Part shown: positions 25,175 through 32,275 of the stretch, piece by piece
How the letters are laid out: the number at the start of each line of letters is the position of its first letter
How positions within the stretch are numbered: position 1 is the first letter of the stretch
Assembly: GCF_035607535.1 (NCBI RefSeq)
Contig: NZ_JAYDZX010000003.1
Coordinates: 62,001 to 126,000, forward strand
Length of the DNA stretch: 64,000 nucleotides
Origin: Salinimicrobium sp035607535
GTDB lineage: Bacteria > Bacteroidota > Bacteroidia > Flavobacteriales > Flavobacteriaceae
Direction: 5' to 3'
Made by a program: the position numbers and the translations under genes
The notes under the pieces: model-generated
Databases searched by the model: none
What the model was told of the DNA's origin: nothing
The model's input: the letters and a program-made list of their open reading frames with translations, nothing else

Positions 25175-26761
25175 ATGAATTCATCAACAATCCAAAATCT
25201 CGTAACAGCTGATCTTGATTATCAAATCAGCAAAATGGTTATTCCTCAGTCTACTCCAGATGAAATCTTAGACAACCTCATTGAGCATATCAAAAAAATA
25301 GATTTTTGGGTGCTGGCATTTCCCAAAATAGTTGAATTAAGAGAAGAAATAAAAAGACTGGAGGCAGAAGTCTATATCGATGGCATCTTAAATGAAGATA
25401 AAAAACAGGAGGAAAAGGAGTATCGAAAGCTTTTAAAAGAGCTGAAAGCCCTAAAACTTACCAAGAACCACTACCTAATCTTGTGCATAGAGCAACTCCT
25501 TAAAATAGCGAAAAAAAATAATTGGGGGTTGTGCAAAAAACACGGTTTTATTTATTTGTACAATGGTTGTTTCTGGACGGAAATTGAAAAGGAGCGTTTT
25601 GAATCCTTTTTAGGGGATGTTGCACTAAAACTGGGAGTGGAAAAATTTAGGGGTAAGATACACACCTTCAAAGAAGAGCTTTTCAAACAATTCATGTCAG
25701 ACGCGTATCTACCTACTCCACAAGCTAAAAGTGGCAAGGTTCTGATTAATCTGCAAAATGGCACCTTTGAAATAAGCCCTAAGAGCAGGAAATTGAGAGA
25801 TTTTGACCCTAAAGATTTCTTAACGCATCAATTGCCATTTGAATATATACCACAAGCTACAGCACCTCTTTTTGAGAACTACCTAAATGAGGTAATACCC
25901 GATCCAGATAAGCAGAAGGTATTAGCTGAATATATAGGGTATCTGTTTGTAAAACCATCTATACTTAAATTAGAAAAAATGCTGATTCTGTTCGGAACCG
26001 GCGCGAACGGAAAAAGTGTATTTTTTGAAATAATCAGTGCTCTTTTAGGACCCGAGAATGTCTGCAACTATTCTCTCCAGAGCCTGACCAATGAAAACGG
26101 ATACTATAGGGCCAAGATAGGAGACAAGCTGGTAAATTACGCCAGTGAAATCAACGGCAGACTCGAATCTGCCACATTTAAGCAAATGGCTTCTGGTGAA
26201 CCTTTAGAAGCTCGATTACCACACAGAGATCCTTTCACTTTGCACGAGTATGCAAAGCTTATTTTTAACTGTAATGAACTTCCTAAAGATGTAGAGCATA
26301 CTGCGGCCTTCTTCAGAAGGTTTTTAATTATAGAATTTGATGTTACCATACCAGAAGAAAAACAAGATAAGGAACTCTCAACCAGAATAATCCAAAATGA
26401 ACTGTCCGGGGTCTTTAATTGGATTCTGAAGGGCTTAGATCGCTTACTGAGTCAGAAAAGATTTACTAGTTGTAAAGCAATAGAAGAAGCTATACATACA
26501 TATAAAAATGAAAGTGACAGTGCTAAACTATTTATGGACGAAATGGGCTATGAGCGAAGTGCTGAAACCTACACTCTAATCAAAAATCTATATCAACAGT
26601 ACGTTTCTTTCTGTATTGATGAAGGAGCCCAGCCCCTGAAAAAATTGAATTTCAGAAAAAGATTAAGCCACCACGGCTTTTACGTAAAAAAGGCTACTGA
26701 AGGGTACATAGTTTATGCTGACATCAAATCAAATACAGAGGAAGATGATCTCGAATTCTAA
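25175..26761 (+). CDS. D5/P4-family phage-plasmid helicase (primase C-terminal type)
   Basis: Replicative SF3 helicase of mobile elements, 528 residues. The N-terminal helical region (to about 100) is of unknown function. A D5_N-like domain follows (WGLCKKHGFIYLYNGCFW onward), then the ATPase with Walker A GTGANGKS (274-281) and a sensor-type IFNCNELPKD segment. A C-terminal winged helix (YTLIKNLYQQYVSFCIDEG) ends the protein. No primase active site is present in this chain. The zinc ribbon and toprim parts are in the next gene, which overlaps the 3' end by 17 bp. Together they should unwind and prime the element's origin, perhaps the repeats at 23731-23826. Confidence 0.9.
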   Translation: MNSSTIQNLVTADLDYQISKMVIPQSTPDEILDNLIEHIKKIDFWVLAFPKIVELREEIKRLEAEVYIDGILNEDKKQEEKEYRKLLKELKALKLTKNHYLILCIEQLLKIAKKNNWGLCKKHGFIYLYNGCFWTEIEKERFESFLGDVALKLGVEKFRGKIHTFKEELFKQFMSDAYLPTPQAKSGKVLINLQNGTFEISPKSRKLRDFDPKDFLTHQLPFEYIPQATAPLFENYLNEVIPDPDKQKVLAEYIGYLFVKPSILKLEKMLILFGTGANGKSVFFEIISALLGPENVCNYSLQSLTNENGYYRAKIGDKLVNYASEINGRLESATFKQMASGEPLEARLPHRDPFTLHEYAKLIFNCNELPKDVEHTAAFFRRFLIIEFDVTIPEEKQDKELSTRIIQNELSGVFNWILKGLDRLLSQKRFTSCKAIEEAIHTYKNESDSAKLFMDEMGYERSAETYTLIKNLYQQYVSFCIDEGAQPLKKLNFRKRLSHHGFYVKKATEGYIVYADIKSNTEEDDLEF

Positions 26762-27899
26762 GTATTCACTCGATAATAGCAGCAAAAAATATCCTTGCCC
26801 TGCTTGTAATAAAAAAACATTTGTGAAATATGTTGATATTGAAACCGGATATTATTTGAAGGACAGTTTTGGGCGTTGTGACAGGGAGAGCAAATGTGGC
26901 TATTACCATGCTCCTCCAAAAGAGAATAAATACTATTTGATAACATTTCTATTCGTAGAAAGTATATCGGATAAAGCGTACCGAGCAACCGAAAGCAACG
27001 GCCACTTGCACTTTATTCCGACCTCTCAAGTTCTCGACAAAAATGGTAATAGTTTCTGGATAACAGAATGGTGGCTAAAGACTAATGGTATTGCTTATCT
27101 GGGGCATCAGAGCAAGAATATTGTATCTAATAAAGTAGGTGGTAGTGCGGTTGCAACGATAGCAACCGCATCACCCGTTGCCGCGGGTGCAACTGCATTA
27201 AGTGAACCAGATAAGGCCAGTTTTCATAGCTTGAAACTATTGGACCAGTTGTATAACGAAGAACCAGTAACGGAAAACTTAGAGGTTTATTTGAACACCC
27301 TATTTACAGAAAAGCAGGTTTTCAAAGCTAAGCAGAACTATCTCTTAACCGGCACTACCATGTTTTGGAATAAAGCCACTATTTTTTGGCAGATAGATCA
27401 GAACGAAAAAGTACATGCAGGAAAAATAATGCTATACGATTCTTCTACCGGCAAGAGAATTAAGAAATCATACAATCACATCAATTGGGTTCATAAAGCC
27501 CTAAAAGAACCGGATTTCAACCTAAATCAATGCCTGTTTGGGCTACACAGGATCAAAGAAGACTACAGTAAATCAATAGCCATTGTAGAAAGCGAAAAAA
27601 CAGCTATAATCATGAGCATTATTGTTCCCGATGTTCTTTGGTTGGCAACCGGAAGCAAGCAAAATCTGAAGACTCGACTACTGGAGCCATTGGCTGGTCG
27701 AAAAATAGTACTATATCCAGACAAGGGTGAATATGAGAATTGGAGAAGCAAAGCTGAAGTAATAAAGAAAAACGGATTAAAGGTCGAAGTCAGCGATTTT
27801 CTTGAGGAATTGCCATTAAAACCGGGTGCGGATCTGGTGGATTATTATATATCCAGCTTACGGGAAAATGCAGGAAATGCAGGAAATGCACATTCTTAA
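26745..27899 (+). CDS. Zinc-ribbon plus toprim-like primase protein (DUF6371-type)
   Basis: A 384-residue protein. Residues about 10-50 form a CHC2-like zinc ribbon (YPCPACNKKTF, then GRCDRESKCGYYH). The central region (WITEWWLKTNGIAYLG, and later YLTGTTMFWNKATIFWQID) fits DUF6371. The C-terminal third is toprim-like (SIAIVESEKTAIIMSI, LAGRKIVLYPDKGEYENW, GADLVDYYI). The start is set at ATG 26745, overlapping the helicase gene. A low-complexity Ala/Thr/Val insert (about residues 135-150) is encoded by the same GGTTGCAACG words as the upstream repeats. The extreme 3' end is made of TGCAGGAAA repeats (AGNAGNAHS). A primase or origin-priming role is inferred. Confidence 0.78.
   Translation: MISNSKYSLDNSSKKYPCPACNKKTFVKYVDIETGYYLKDSFGRCDRESKCGYYHAPPKENKYYLITFLFVESISDKAYRATESNGHLHFIPTSQVLDKNGNSFWITEWWLKTNGIAYLGHQSKNIVSNKVGGSAVATIATASPVAAGATALSEPDKASFHSLKLLDQLYNEEPVTENLEVYLNTLFTEKQVFKAKQNYLLTGTTMFWNKATIFWQIDQNEKVHAGKIMLYDSSTGKRIKKSYNHINWVHKALKEPDFNLNQCLFGLHRIKEDYSKSIAIVESEKTAIIMSIIVPDVLWLATGSKQNLKTRLLEPLAGRKIVLYPDKGEYENWRSKAEVIKKNGLKVEVSDFLEELPLKPGADLVDYYISSLRENAGNAGNAHS
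27147..27169. repeat. Inverted copy of the iteron word inside the toprim gene
   Basis: GCGGTTGC (27147-27154) and GCAACCGC (27162-27169) are perfect complements around a 7-bp spacer. They match the repeat words at 23776-23824 but lie within coding sequence, where they encode a low-complexity Ala/Thr/Val stretch. Confidence 0.6.
27866..27890 (+). repeat. Short tandem repeat, TGCAGGAAA type
   Basis: Nearly three 9-bp units (AAATGCAGG repeated) at the very end of the toprim gene, extending the protein by AGNAGNAHS. The same unit occurs at 7426-7450 beside the frameshifted HTH gene. Confidence 0.6.
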
Positions 27900-27911
27900 T
27901 ATAAATTATTT

Positions 27912-28091
27912 GTGATAAAGGAATTGCAATTTTACAATGGCAATGAAGTATCTGTATCTCCCAGTATTTCTCAACGACTACCTTTATATTTCTTCTTTTT
28001 TCTTGTTGTAGTAATTCTTCTTTATCTGGCGTATCAAATATTCTTTATAGATTCGAAATGGGATGGTTTAAGTTTTCTGGTAGGATTTTAA
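27912..28091 (+). CDS. Small putative membrane protein (59 residues)
   Basis: A GTG at 27912 opens a 59-residue frame 12 bp after the toprim gene. The N-terminal part is polar (IKELQFYNGNEVSVSPSISQ). One strong transmembrane helix follows (LPLYFFFFLVVVILLYLAYQ), and then a short tail (IFFIDSKWDGLSFLVGF). The stop is directly before a strong terminator hairpin. It is unknown to me. It may be a genuine small membrane protein of the element or the remains of a longer one, since the tail begins what could be a second helix. No ATG is available. Confidence 0.45.
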   Translation: MIKELQFYNGNEVSVSPSISQRLPLYFFFFLVVVILLYLAYQIFFIDSKWDGLSFLVGF

Positions 28092-28095
28092 TAAA

Positions 28096-28120
28096 AAAAG
28101 GAGACATTATGTCTCCTTTT
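28096..28120. terminator. Bidirectional rho-independent terminator
   Basis: AAAAGGAGAC and GTCTCCTTTT form a perfect 10-bp stem with a 5-nt loop. A-rich and T-rich flanks serve both directions. It ends the replication module (plus strand) and the convergent yegP-like gene (minus strand). Confidence 0.85.
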
Positions 28121-28142
28121 CCACATCAGTAACAACCAAAAA

Positions 28143-28472
28143 CTAATCACTTAAATCATCTATGGTAGCATCTGGAGAATTCTTCTTCACAGAAGCAATA
28201 CCTTTTTCTAATGCAGCTTTAGAAGAGTAAGTCTCACTTGAACCTACTACTTGTCCATTGGTCGATTTTAAATTGAACCTGTGACCAGAAGGAACTTCTT
28301 TAATTTCGAATCTCTCATTAACCTGAGAATTCTTTTGAACAGAAGCAATACCATTTAAACATGAAGCTTTGGTCTTGTATGCTTCACTACTTAAAATAAT
28401 TTGACCATTACGTGCTTTAAGATTAAATATGAACTGACCAGACTTATCTTTTTTAATTTCAAATTTTGCCAT
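28143..28472 (-). CDS. YegP family protein (two DUF1508 repeats)
   Basis: A small cytoplasmic protein of 109 residues with two tandem DUF1508/YegP units: FEIKKDKSGQFIFNLKARNG with LSSEAYKTKASCLNGIASV, and FEIKEVPSGHRFNLKSTNGQ with GSSETYSSKAALEKGIASV. Each is followed by KNS. The family is widespread and its biochemical role is not established. It is a single-gene unit facing the element, sharing a terminator with it. It could belong to the island or to the host. Confidence 0.9.
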   Translation of the reverse strand: MAKFEIKKDKSGQFIFNLKARNGQIILSSEAYKTKASCLNGIASVQKNSQVNERFEIKEVPSGHRFNLKSTNGQVVGSSETYSSKAALEKGIASVKKNSPDATIDDLSD

Positions 28473-28721
28473 TGTATTAGAATTTGTTTCTTTAAATGTA
28501 AGAAAATTGTAGGAAAGGAGGAAAAGTAGATAAACTTCTCTATTCAGTTGTAATAGGTAATCCTAAAAGCAATGAGGAGTTTTTCAAAGCTAAAAAGTTC
28601 ATTTCGCAAAACCTATTAGATATAGTCATCCGTTTTTCTTTGGAAAAAAAATGCAGATTTAAGCCTACTACAAGTCCTTTAGAATATATTTACCATACAA
28701 TTATCGTACAATACAGGCAAC
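28473..28721. other. Gap with an unassigned open stretch
   Basis: From about 28501 one plus-strand frame remains open and reads VDKLLYSVVIGNPKSNEEFF, then AKKFISQNLLDIVIRFS. It has no ATG start and runs on into the antisense of the tRNA. It may be a broken gene left by the island. I do not recognise it. Confidence 0.3.
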
Positions 28722-28763
28722 AAAAAAACCGTAAACTACTAATTATCAGCAGCATTACGGTTT
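28722..28763 (-). terminator. Rho-independent terminator of the tRNA
   Basis: On the minus strand AAACCGTAA (28763-28755) pairs with TTACGGTTT (28734-28726), with a 20-nt loop, followed by a run of T. It lies 8 nt after the tRNA 3' end. Confidence 0.7.
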
Positions 28764-28770
28764 CTTTCTG

Positions 28771-28844
28771 TGGTCCCACCTGGGCTCGAACCAGGGACCA
28801 CCTGATTATGAGTCAGGTGCTCTAACCAACTGAGCTATAGGACC
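28771..28844 (-). tRNA. tRNA with anticodon CAT (tRNA-Ile2 or elongator Met)
   Basis: A 74-nt cloverleaf. The acceptor is GGTCCTA/TGGGACC (one G-T pair), the D-arm is GCTCAGTTGGTTAGAGC, the anticodon arm is CCTGACTCATAATCAGG with anticodon CAT, and the T-arm is CCTGGTTCGAGCCCAGG. The discriminator is A and CCA is not encoded. The loop CTCATAA resembles tRNA-Ile2, whose C34 is converted to lysidine by TilS; elongator Met cannot be excluded from sequence alone. The putative island abuts its 3' side, a usual integration position. No duplicated 3' end was found at the other side. Confidence 0.95.
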
Positions 28845-28867
28845 GGCTCAATCTACTTGAGAGGCCG

Positions 28868-28898
28868 CAAATTTAGAGATTTGTGCATTACCTAACAA
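28868..28898 (-). promoter_or_regulatory. Promoter of the tRNA gene
   Basis: On the minus strand TTG (28898-28896) is followed after 20 nt by TAAATTTG (28875-28868), a full match to the flavobacterial consensus, 23 nt before the tRNA 5' end. Confidence 0.65.
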
Positions 28899-28930
28899 GC
28901 ATTTCAAAAATATATTTCGCAAATTCCATT

Positions 28931-29377
28931 TTAGGAATCCCACACTTCTTCCCCTTCAGGTAAAGGCTCGGGCTCTTTCTTGATCTCCTGGCACAGCTCC
29001 ACCAGCACCCCATTCGAAGATTTTGGGTGCAGGAAGGCGACCAGCTTGTTATCGGCTCCCTTCTTAGGTTTCTTGCTAATCAATTGAAAACCTTCCTCCT
29101 GCAGGCGCTGCATTTCAGCTTCAATGTCTTCAACATCAAATGCGATATGATGTATGCCTTCTCCCCTTTTGGCAATGAATTTTGCAATAGCACTATCCTC
29201 ATTCGTCGCGGCAAGTAGTTCGATCTTGCTTTCCCCTACTTTAAAAAAGGAAGTATCTACACCCTCGCTTTTTACCTTTTCAGTCTTATAGCTCTGCGTA
29301 TTTAAAAGCTTTGAATAAATTTCATTCGCCGCTTCAAGGTCCTCTACGGCTATTCCAATATGTTCGATCTTTCTCAT
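28931..29377 (-). CDS. mce: Methylmalonyl-CoA epimerase (VOC superfamily)
   Basis: Interconverts (R)- and (S)-methylmalonyl-CoA in propionate metabolism. The 148 residues form two VOC beta-alpha-beta-beta-beta units: IEHIGIAVEDLEAANEIY at the N-terminus with the metal His in EHIGIAV, and GEGIHHIAFDVEDIEAEMQR in the second. The metal ligands are completed by Glu residues (SKIELLAA; NGVLVELCQ). Length and motif layout are normal, with an acidic C-terminal tail (PEPLPEGEEVWDS) slightly longer than usual. It is divergent from rbfA. Confidence 0.93.
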   Translation of the reverse strand: MRKIEHIGIAVEDLEAANEIYSKLLNTQSYKTEKVKSEGVDTSFFKVGESKIELLAATNEDSAIAKFIAKRGEGIHHIAFDVEDIEAEMQRLQEEGFQLISKKPKKGADNKLVAFLHPKSSNGVLVELCQEIKKEPEPLPEGEEVWDS

Positions 29378-29519
29378 TGGTTATTGATTTGGTCAGCTGG
29401 TTGCATGAGTATCTCCCCTGTAACCTGGTTTTTTAGTTTAAAGATAAAAAGTCGGACGGGTTTGAAAGCAAAAGAGAAAGCTATTAACTAAGATTTTAAG
29501 ATTTGAGCTGTAAATGTTC

Positions 29520-29527
29520 TATTTTTG
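29520..29527 (+). promoter_or_regulatory. -7 box (TATTTTTG) of rbfA
   Basis: TATTTTTG fits TAnnTTTG and ends 4 nt before the ATG at 29532, so the transcript is probably leaderless. A TTTG (29502-29505) lies 14 nt upstream. The box overlaps the alternative upstream start (29514), which argues against using that start. Confidence 0.55.
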
Positions 29528-29531
29528 TAGC

Positions 29532-29927
29532 ATGGAAGAAACGAACAGACAGAAAAAAATAGGTGGGGTTATACAGCGGGATCTGGCCGATATCCTCCAG
29601 TCCCACTTGAGAGATGCAGGAAGAACAGGAATTTTAATTTCTGTTTCAAAAGTGAAGGTGACAACAGATCTTTCGCAGGCAAAGGCTTATCTGAGCATTT
29701 TCCCGGCCAAGAATGCAAAAGATATACTTGCCGAACTCAACGAGCTTAAGCCGAAGATAAAACACGAAGTGGCACAGCGCACCAGGAACCAGTTGCGGAG
29801 AATGCCCAATCTGGAATTTTTCATTGACGACTCTCTCGATTATATCGAAAACATTGAAAAATCTATTAAAGGTGAAGACAATCCCATCGAACAGCCCGAT
29901 CTGCTTTCGAAGCGGAAAAAATCTTAA
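29532..29927 (+). CDS. rbfA: Ribosome-binding factor A
   Basis: A KH-fold protein that binds the 30S subunit during late 16S rRNA maturation. It has 131 residues from ATG 29532 (MEETNRQKKIGGVIQRDLAD). RbfA hallmarks are seen as DLADILQSHL near the start, VSKVKVTTDLSQAKAYLSIF in the middle, and RNQLRRMPNLEFFIDDSLDY near the end. The C-terminal tail is charged. It starts 4 nt after a -7 box. The permease gene begins 3 bp after its stop, so they are co-transcribed. Confidence 0.95.
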   Translation: MEETNRQKKIGGVIQRDLADILQSHLRDAGRTGILISVSKVKVTTDLSQAKAYLSIFPAKNAKDILAELNELKPKIKHEVAQRTRNQLRRMPNLEFFIDDSLDYIENIEKSIKGEDNPIEQPDLLSKRKKS

Positions 29928-29930
29928 GCC

Positions 29931-31127
29931 TTGAATTTCCCCTTTTACATAGCCCGTAGGTATTTGTTCTCAAAAAGCAGCAACAATGCCATCAACATCA
30001 TAACTATTATTGCGGCTATTGGGGTCTTCGCGGGGGCTTTCGCCCTTTTTATAGTACTTTCAGGTTTTACCGGCCTTAAAGACTTCAGCCTTTCCTTTTC
30101 AAATGAATATGATCCCGATCTCAAGGTGCTTCCGGCAACGGGGAAAACCTTCAGCTTTACTTCGGAAGAGAAGACAAAACTCAAAAATATTGAGGGAATT
30201 TCGACCTTTTCAGCGGTAATAGAAGAGCGGGTATTCCTGGATTTCAGGTCTAAAAACAAAACAGCCTATATCAAAGGTGTCGATGAAAATTTCCTGAAGG
30301 TCAATAAGCTGGACAGTGCCATAGGAATGGGCGGCTGGTTCCATCCCGAAGAAGCTCAGGTGGTGATTGGAAATACCATTTCCCACGAACTCAATCTTGG
30401 CACCTTCAACTACATGAACTTTTTGGAGATCCTCGTGCCACGGCCAGGAACCGGGCAGATTTTGGATCCTACACGGGCTTTTAATTCAAAAAGAGCAGTA
30501 GTTTCAGGGATCTACAGCATAAATGAAGAACTTGACGATAAATTTGTCTTTACTTCAATAGGCTTCGCCCGGGACCTGCTAAACCTCAATTCTAATGAGA
30601 TCACCGGCCTGGAATTAAAGCTCAAACCCGGTGCAGACTACGAACGGGTAAAAAAAGAAGTACATACGGCTTTAAATAATGAGGTAGAAATAAAGAACAG
30701 AGCACAGTTGAATGACGCGCTTTACAAGATGCTCAACACCGAAAATCTTGCAGTATATTTAATTTTCACGCTGGTATTGATCATTGCCCTCTTCAACGTA
30801 GTAGGTTCCATAATTATGGTTATTCTCGATAAGAGGGAAAATATTAAGACCCTTCACAGCCTAGGAGCCACGCCTGGACAAATAAAAAATATCTTTTTTG
30901 CACAGGGAGTTTTTATGACCCTGCTAGGAGGTAGTATAGGGCTGCTATTCTCTATTTTTGTAGTCTTTTTGCAGCTGCAGTACGACCTGGTGATGATCAC
31001 CCCAACCTTAGCCTATCCTGTTGCAATCACAGGACAGAATATCGCTATAGTATTGATTACCATAACCGCTTTGGGCACCATCGCCTCATATATCGCGGCA
31101 AGCCGAAGTAAAAAAGCAATTGTTTAG
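29931..31127 (+). CDS. ABC transporter permease, FtsX/LolC-LolE family
   Basis: Inner-membrane permease of a MacB/LolCDE-type ABC system, probably for lipoprotein release (398 residues). The start is a TTG at 29931 giving MNFPFYIARRYLFSKSSNNA, the conserved N-terminus of this Bacteroidota family. TM1 is at about 24-48. A periplasmic MacB-like domain (about 50-270) follows, then three TM helices that make up the FtsX domain (VYLIFTLVLIIALFNVVGSI; the cytoplasmic LDKRENIKTLHSLGATPGQ coupling loop; the last two helices). No ATPase gene is adjacent. It is co-transcribed with rbfA. Confidence 0.9.
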   Translation: MNFPFYIARRYLFSKSSNNAINIITIIAAIGVFAGAFALFIVLSGFTGLKDFSLSFSNEYDPDLKVLPATGKTFSFTSEEKTKLKNIEGISTFSAVIEERVFLDFRSKNKTAYIKGVDENFLKVNKLDSAIGMGGWFHPEEAQVVIGNTISHELNLGTFNYMNFLEILVPRPGTGQILDPTRAFNSKRAVVSGIYSINEELDDKFVFTSIGFARDLLNLNSNEITGLELKLKPGADYERVKKEVHTALNNEVEIKNRAQLNDALYKMLNTENLAVYLIFTLVLIIALFNVVGSIIMVILDKRENIKTLHSLGATPGQIKNIFFAQGVFMTLLGGSIGLLFSIFVVFLQLQYDLVMITPTLAYPVAITGQNIAIVLITITALGTIASYIAASRSKKAIV

Positions 31128-31282
31128 TCGGTAGTCTTTAGACAGTAGACTTTAGAAATTCGAATATTTTTCTGAATAAAGAATGTTCATAGCTCCAAAG
31201 GAAGCTGCCTAAAAAATCTTAATTTTCCTTTGCTTCAAGTCGTGGGGAACCGAATGTTCGGAAGGTTGTGCCTCAGGGAGTC

Positions 31283-32275
31283 TTAAGCAAATTGGTATCC
31301 TGCGAAATCGCGTTCCACCTCATCAAAGGCCGCGAACACATCTACTGCATCATCGCTGGTGACCATCTTTTGCCGGTATTCCTTAAAGTGCGGAATTCCC
31401 TTGAAGTAGTTGGTATAATGTCTTCGGGTCTCAAAAACTCCCAGCTTCTCCCCTTTCCAGTCAATCGCCATTTGAAGGTGACGCCGGGCAGCGTCAAGGC
31501 GTTCTTCCATGGTAGGAGGGGCAAGATGTTCTCCGGTCTTGAAATAATGCTTCACTTCTTTAAAGAACCACGGATAACCTATACTGGCTCTTCCAATCAT
31601 TGCACCATCGAGTCCGAATTTGTCACGCATCTCCATAGCTCTTTCGGGCGTGTCTACGTCGCCGTTCCCAAAGATTGGGATATGCATTCGTGGATTGTTC
31701 TTAACTTCGGCAATTGGTGCCCAATTTGCTTCTCCCTTATACATCTGCACTCTTGTGCGGCCGTGAATTGAAATTGCACTGGCGCCCACGTCCTGAAGTC
31801 TTTCGGCTACCTCAACGATCTTAATTGAATCGGCGTCCCACCCCAGGCGGGTCTTTACTGTAACAGGAAGTTTCGTATGTTTTACCATGGCTTCGGTAAG
31901 GGAAACCATAAGTGGAATATCTTTTAAGATCCCGGCACCGGCTCCTTTGGAGACCACTTTCTTTACGGGGCATCCAAAGTTAATATCAATAATGTCTGGG
32001 CCTGACTTCTCCACGATCTCGACCGACTGAAGCATGGAATCAAGATTGGCTCCAAAGATCTGAATTCCGACAGGTCTTTCTTTTTCGTAGATATCCAGCT
32101 TCATCACGCTCTTAGCCGCATCGCGAATAAGTCCTTCTGAAGAAATGAATTCGGTATAGACCACATCGGCACCCTGCTCCTTACACAAAGCCCGGAACGG
32201 CGGATCACTTACATCTTCCATTGGTGCTAACAACAACGGAAATTCTCCTACATCTATGTTTCCTATTTTTGCCAA
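31283..32275 (-). CDS. dusB: tRNA-dihydrouridine synthase B
   Basis: FMN-dependent reductase that makes dihydrouridine in the tRNA D-loop (330 residues). It has the N-terminal LLLAPMEDVSDPPFRALCKE, the catalytic INFGCPVKKVVSKGAGAG (Cys102), the FMN-binding VKTRLGW and ISIHGRTRVQMYKG, and IFGNGDVDTPE with MIGRASIGYPWFF. The start codon is TTG at 32275, because the next in-frame ATG would cut off the conserved LLLAPME segment. It is transcribed alone, convergent with the permease gene. Confidence 0.96.
   Translation of the reverse strand: MAKIGNIDVGEFPLLLAPMEDVSDPPFRALCKEQGADVVYTEFISSEGLIRDAAKSVMKLDIYEKERPVGIQIFGANLDSMLQSVEIVEKSGPDIIDINFGCPVKKVVSKGAGAGILKDIPLMVSLTEAMVKHTKLPVTVKTRLGWDADSIKIVEVAERLQDVGASAISIHGRTRVQMYKGEANWAPIAEVKNNPRMHIPIFGNGDVDTPERAMEMRDKFGLDGAMIGRASIGYPWFFKEVKHYFKTGEHLAPPTMEERLDAARRHLQMAIDWKGEKLGVFETRRHYTNYFKGIPHFKEYRQKMVTSDDAVDVFAAFDEVERDFAGYQFA

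Noticed and set aside
23411..28770. Integrase or attachment-site duplicate for the element
   Set aside because: No tyrosine or serine recombinase motif and no second copy of the tRNA 3' end could be found by eye.
28640..28825. Plus-strand frame of 61 codons ending in GPTWARTRDHLIMSQVL
   Set aside because: Its second half is the antisense of the tRNA gene. Such translations are a known annotation artefact.
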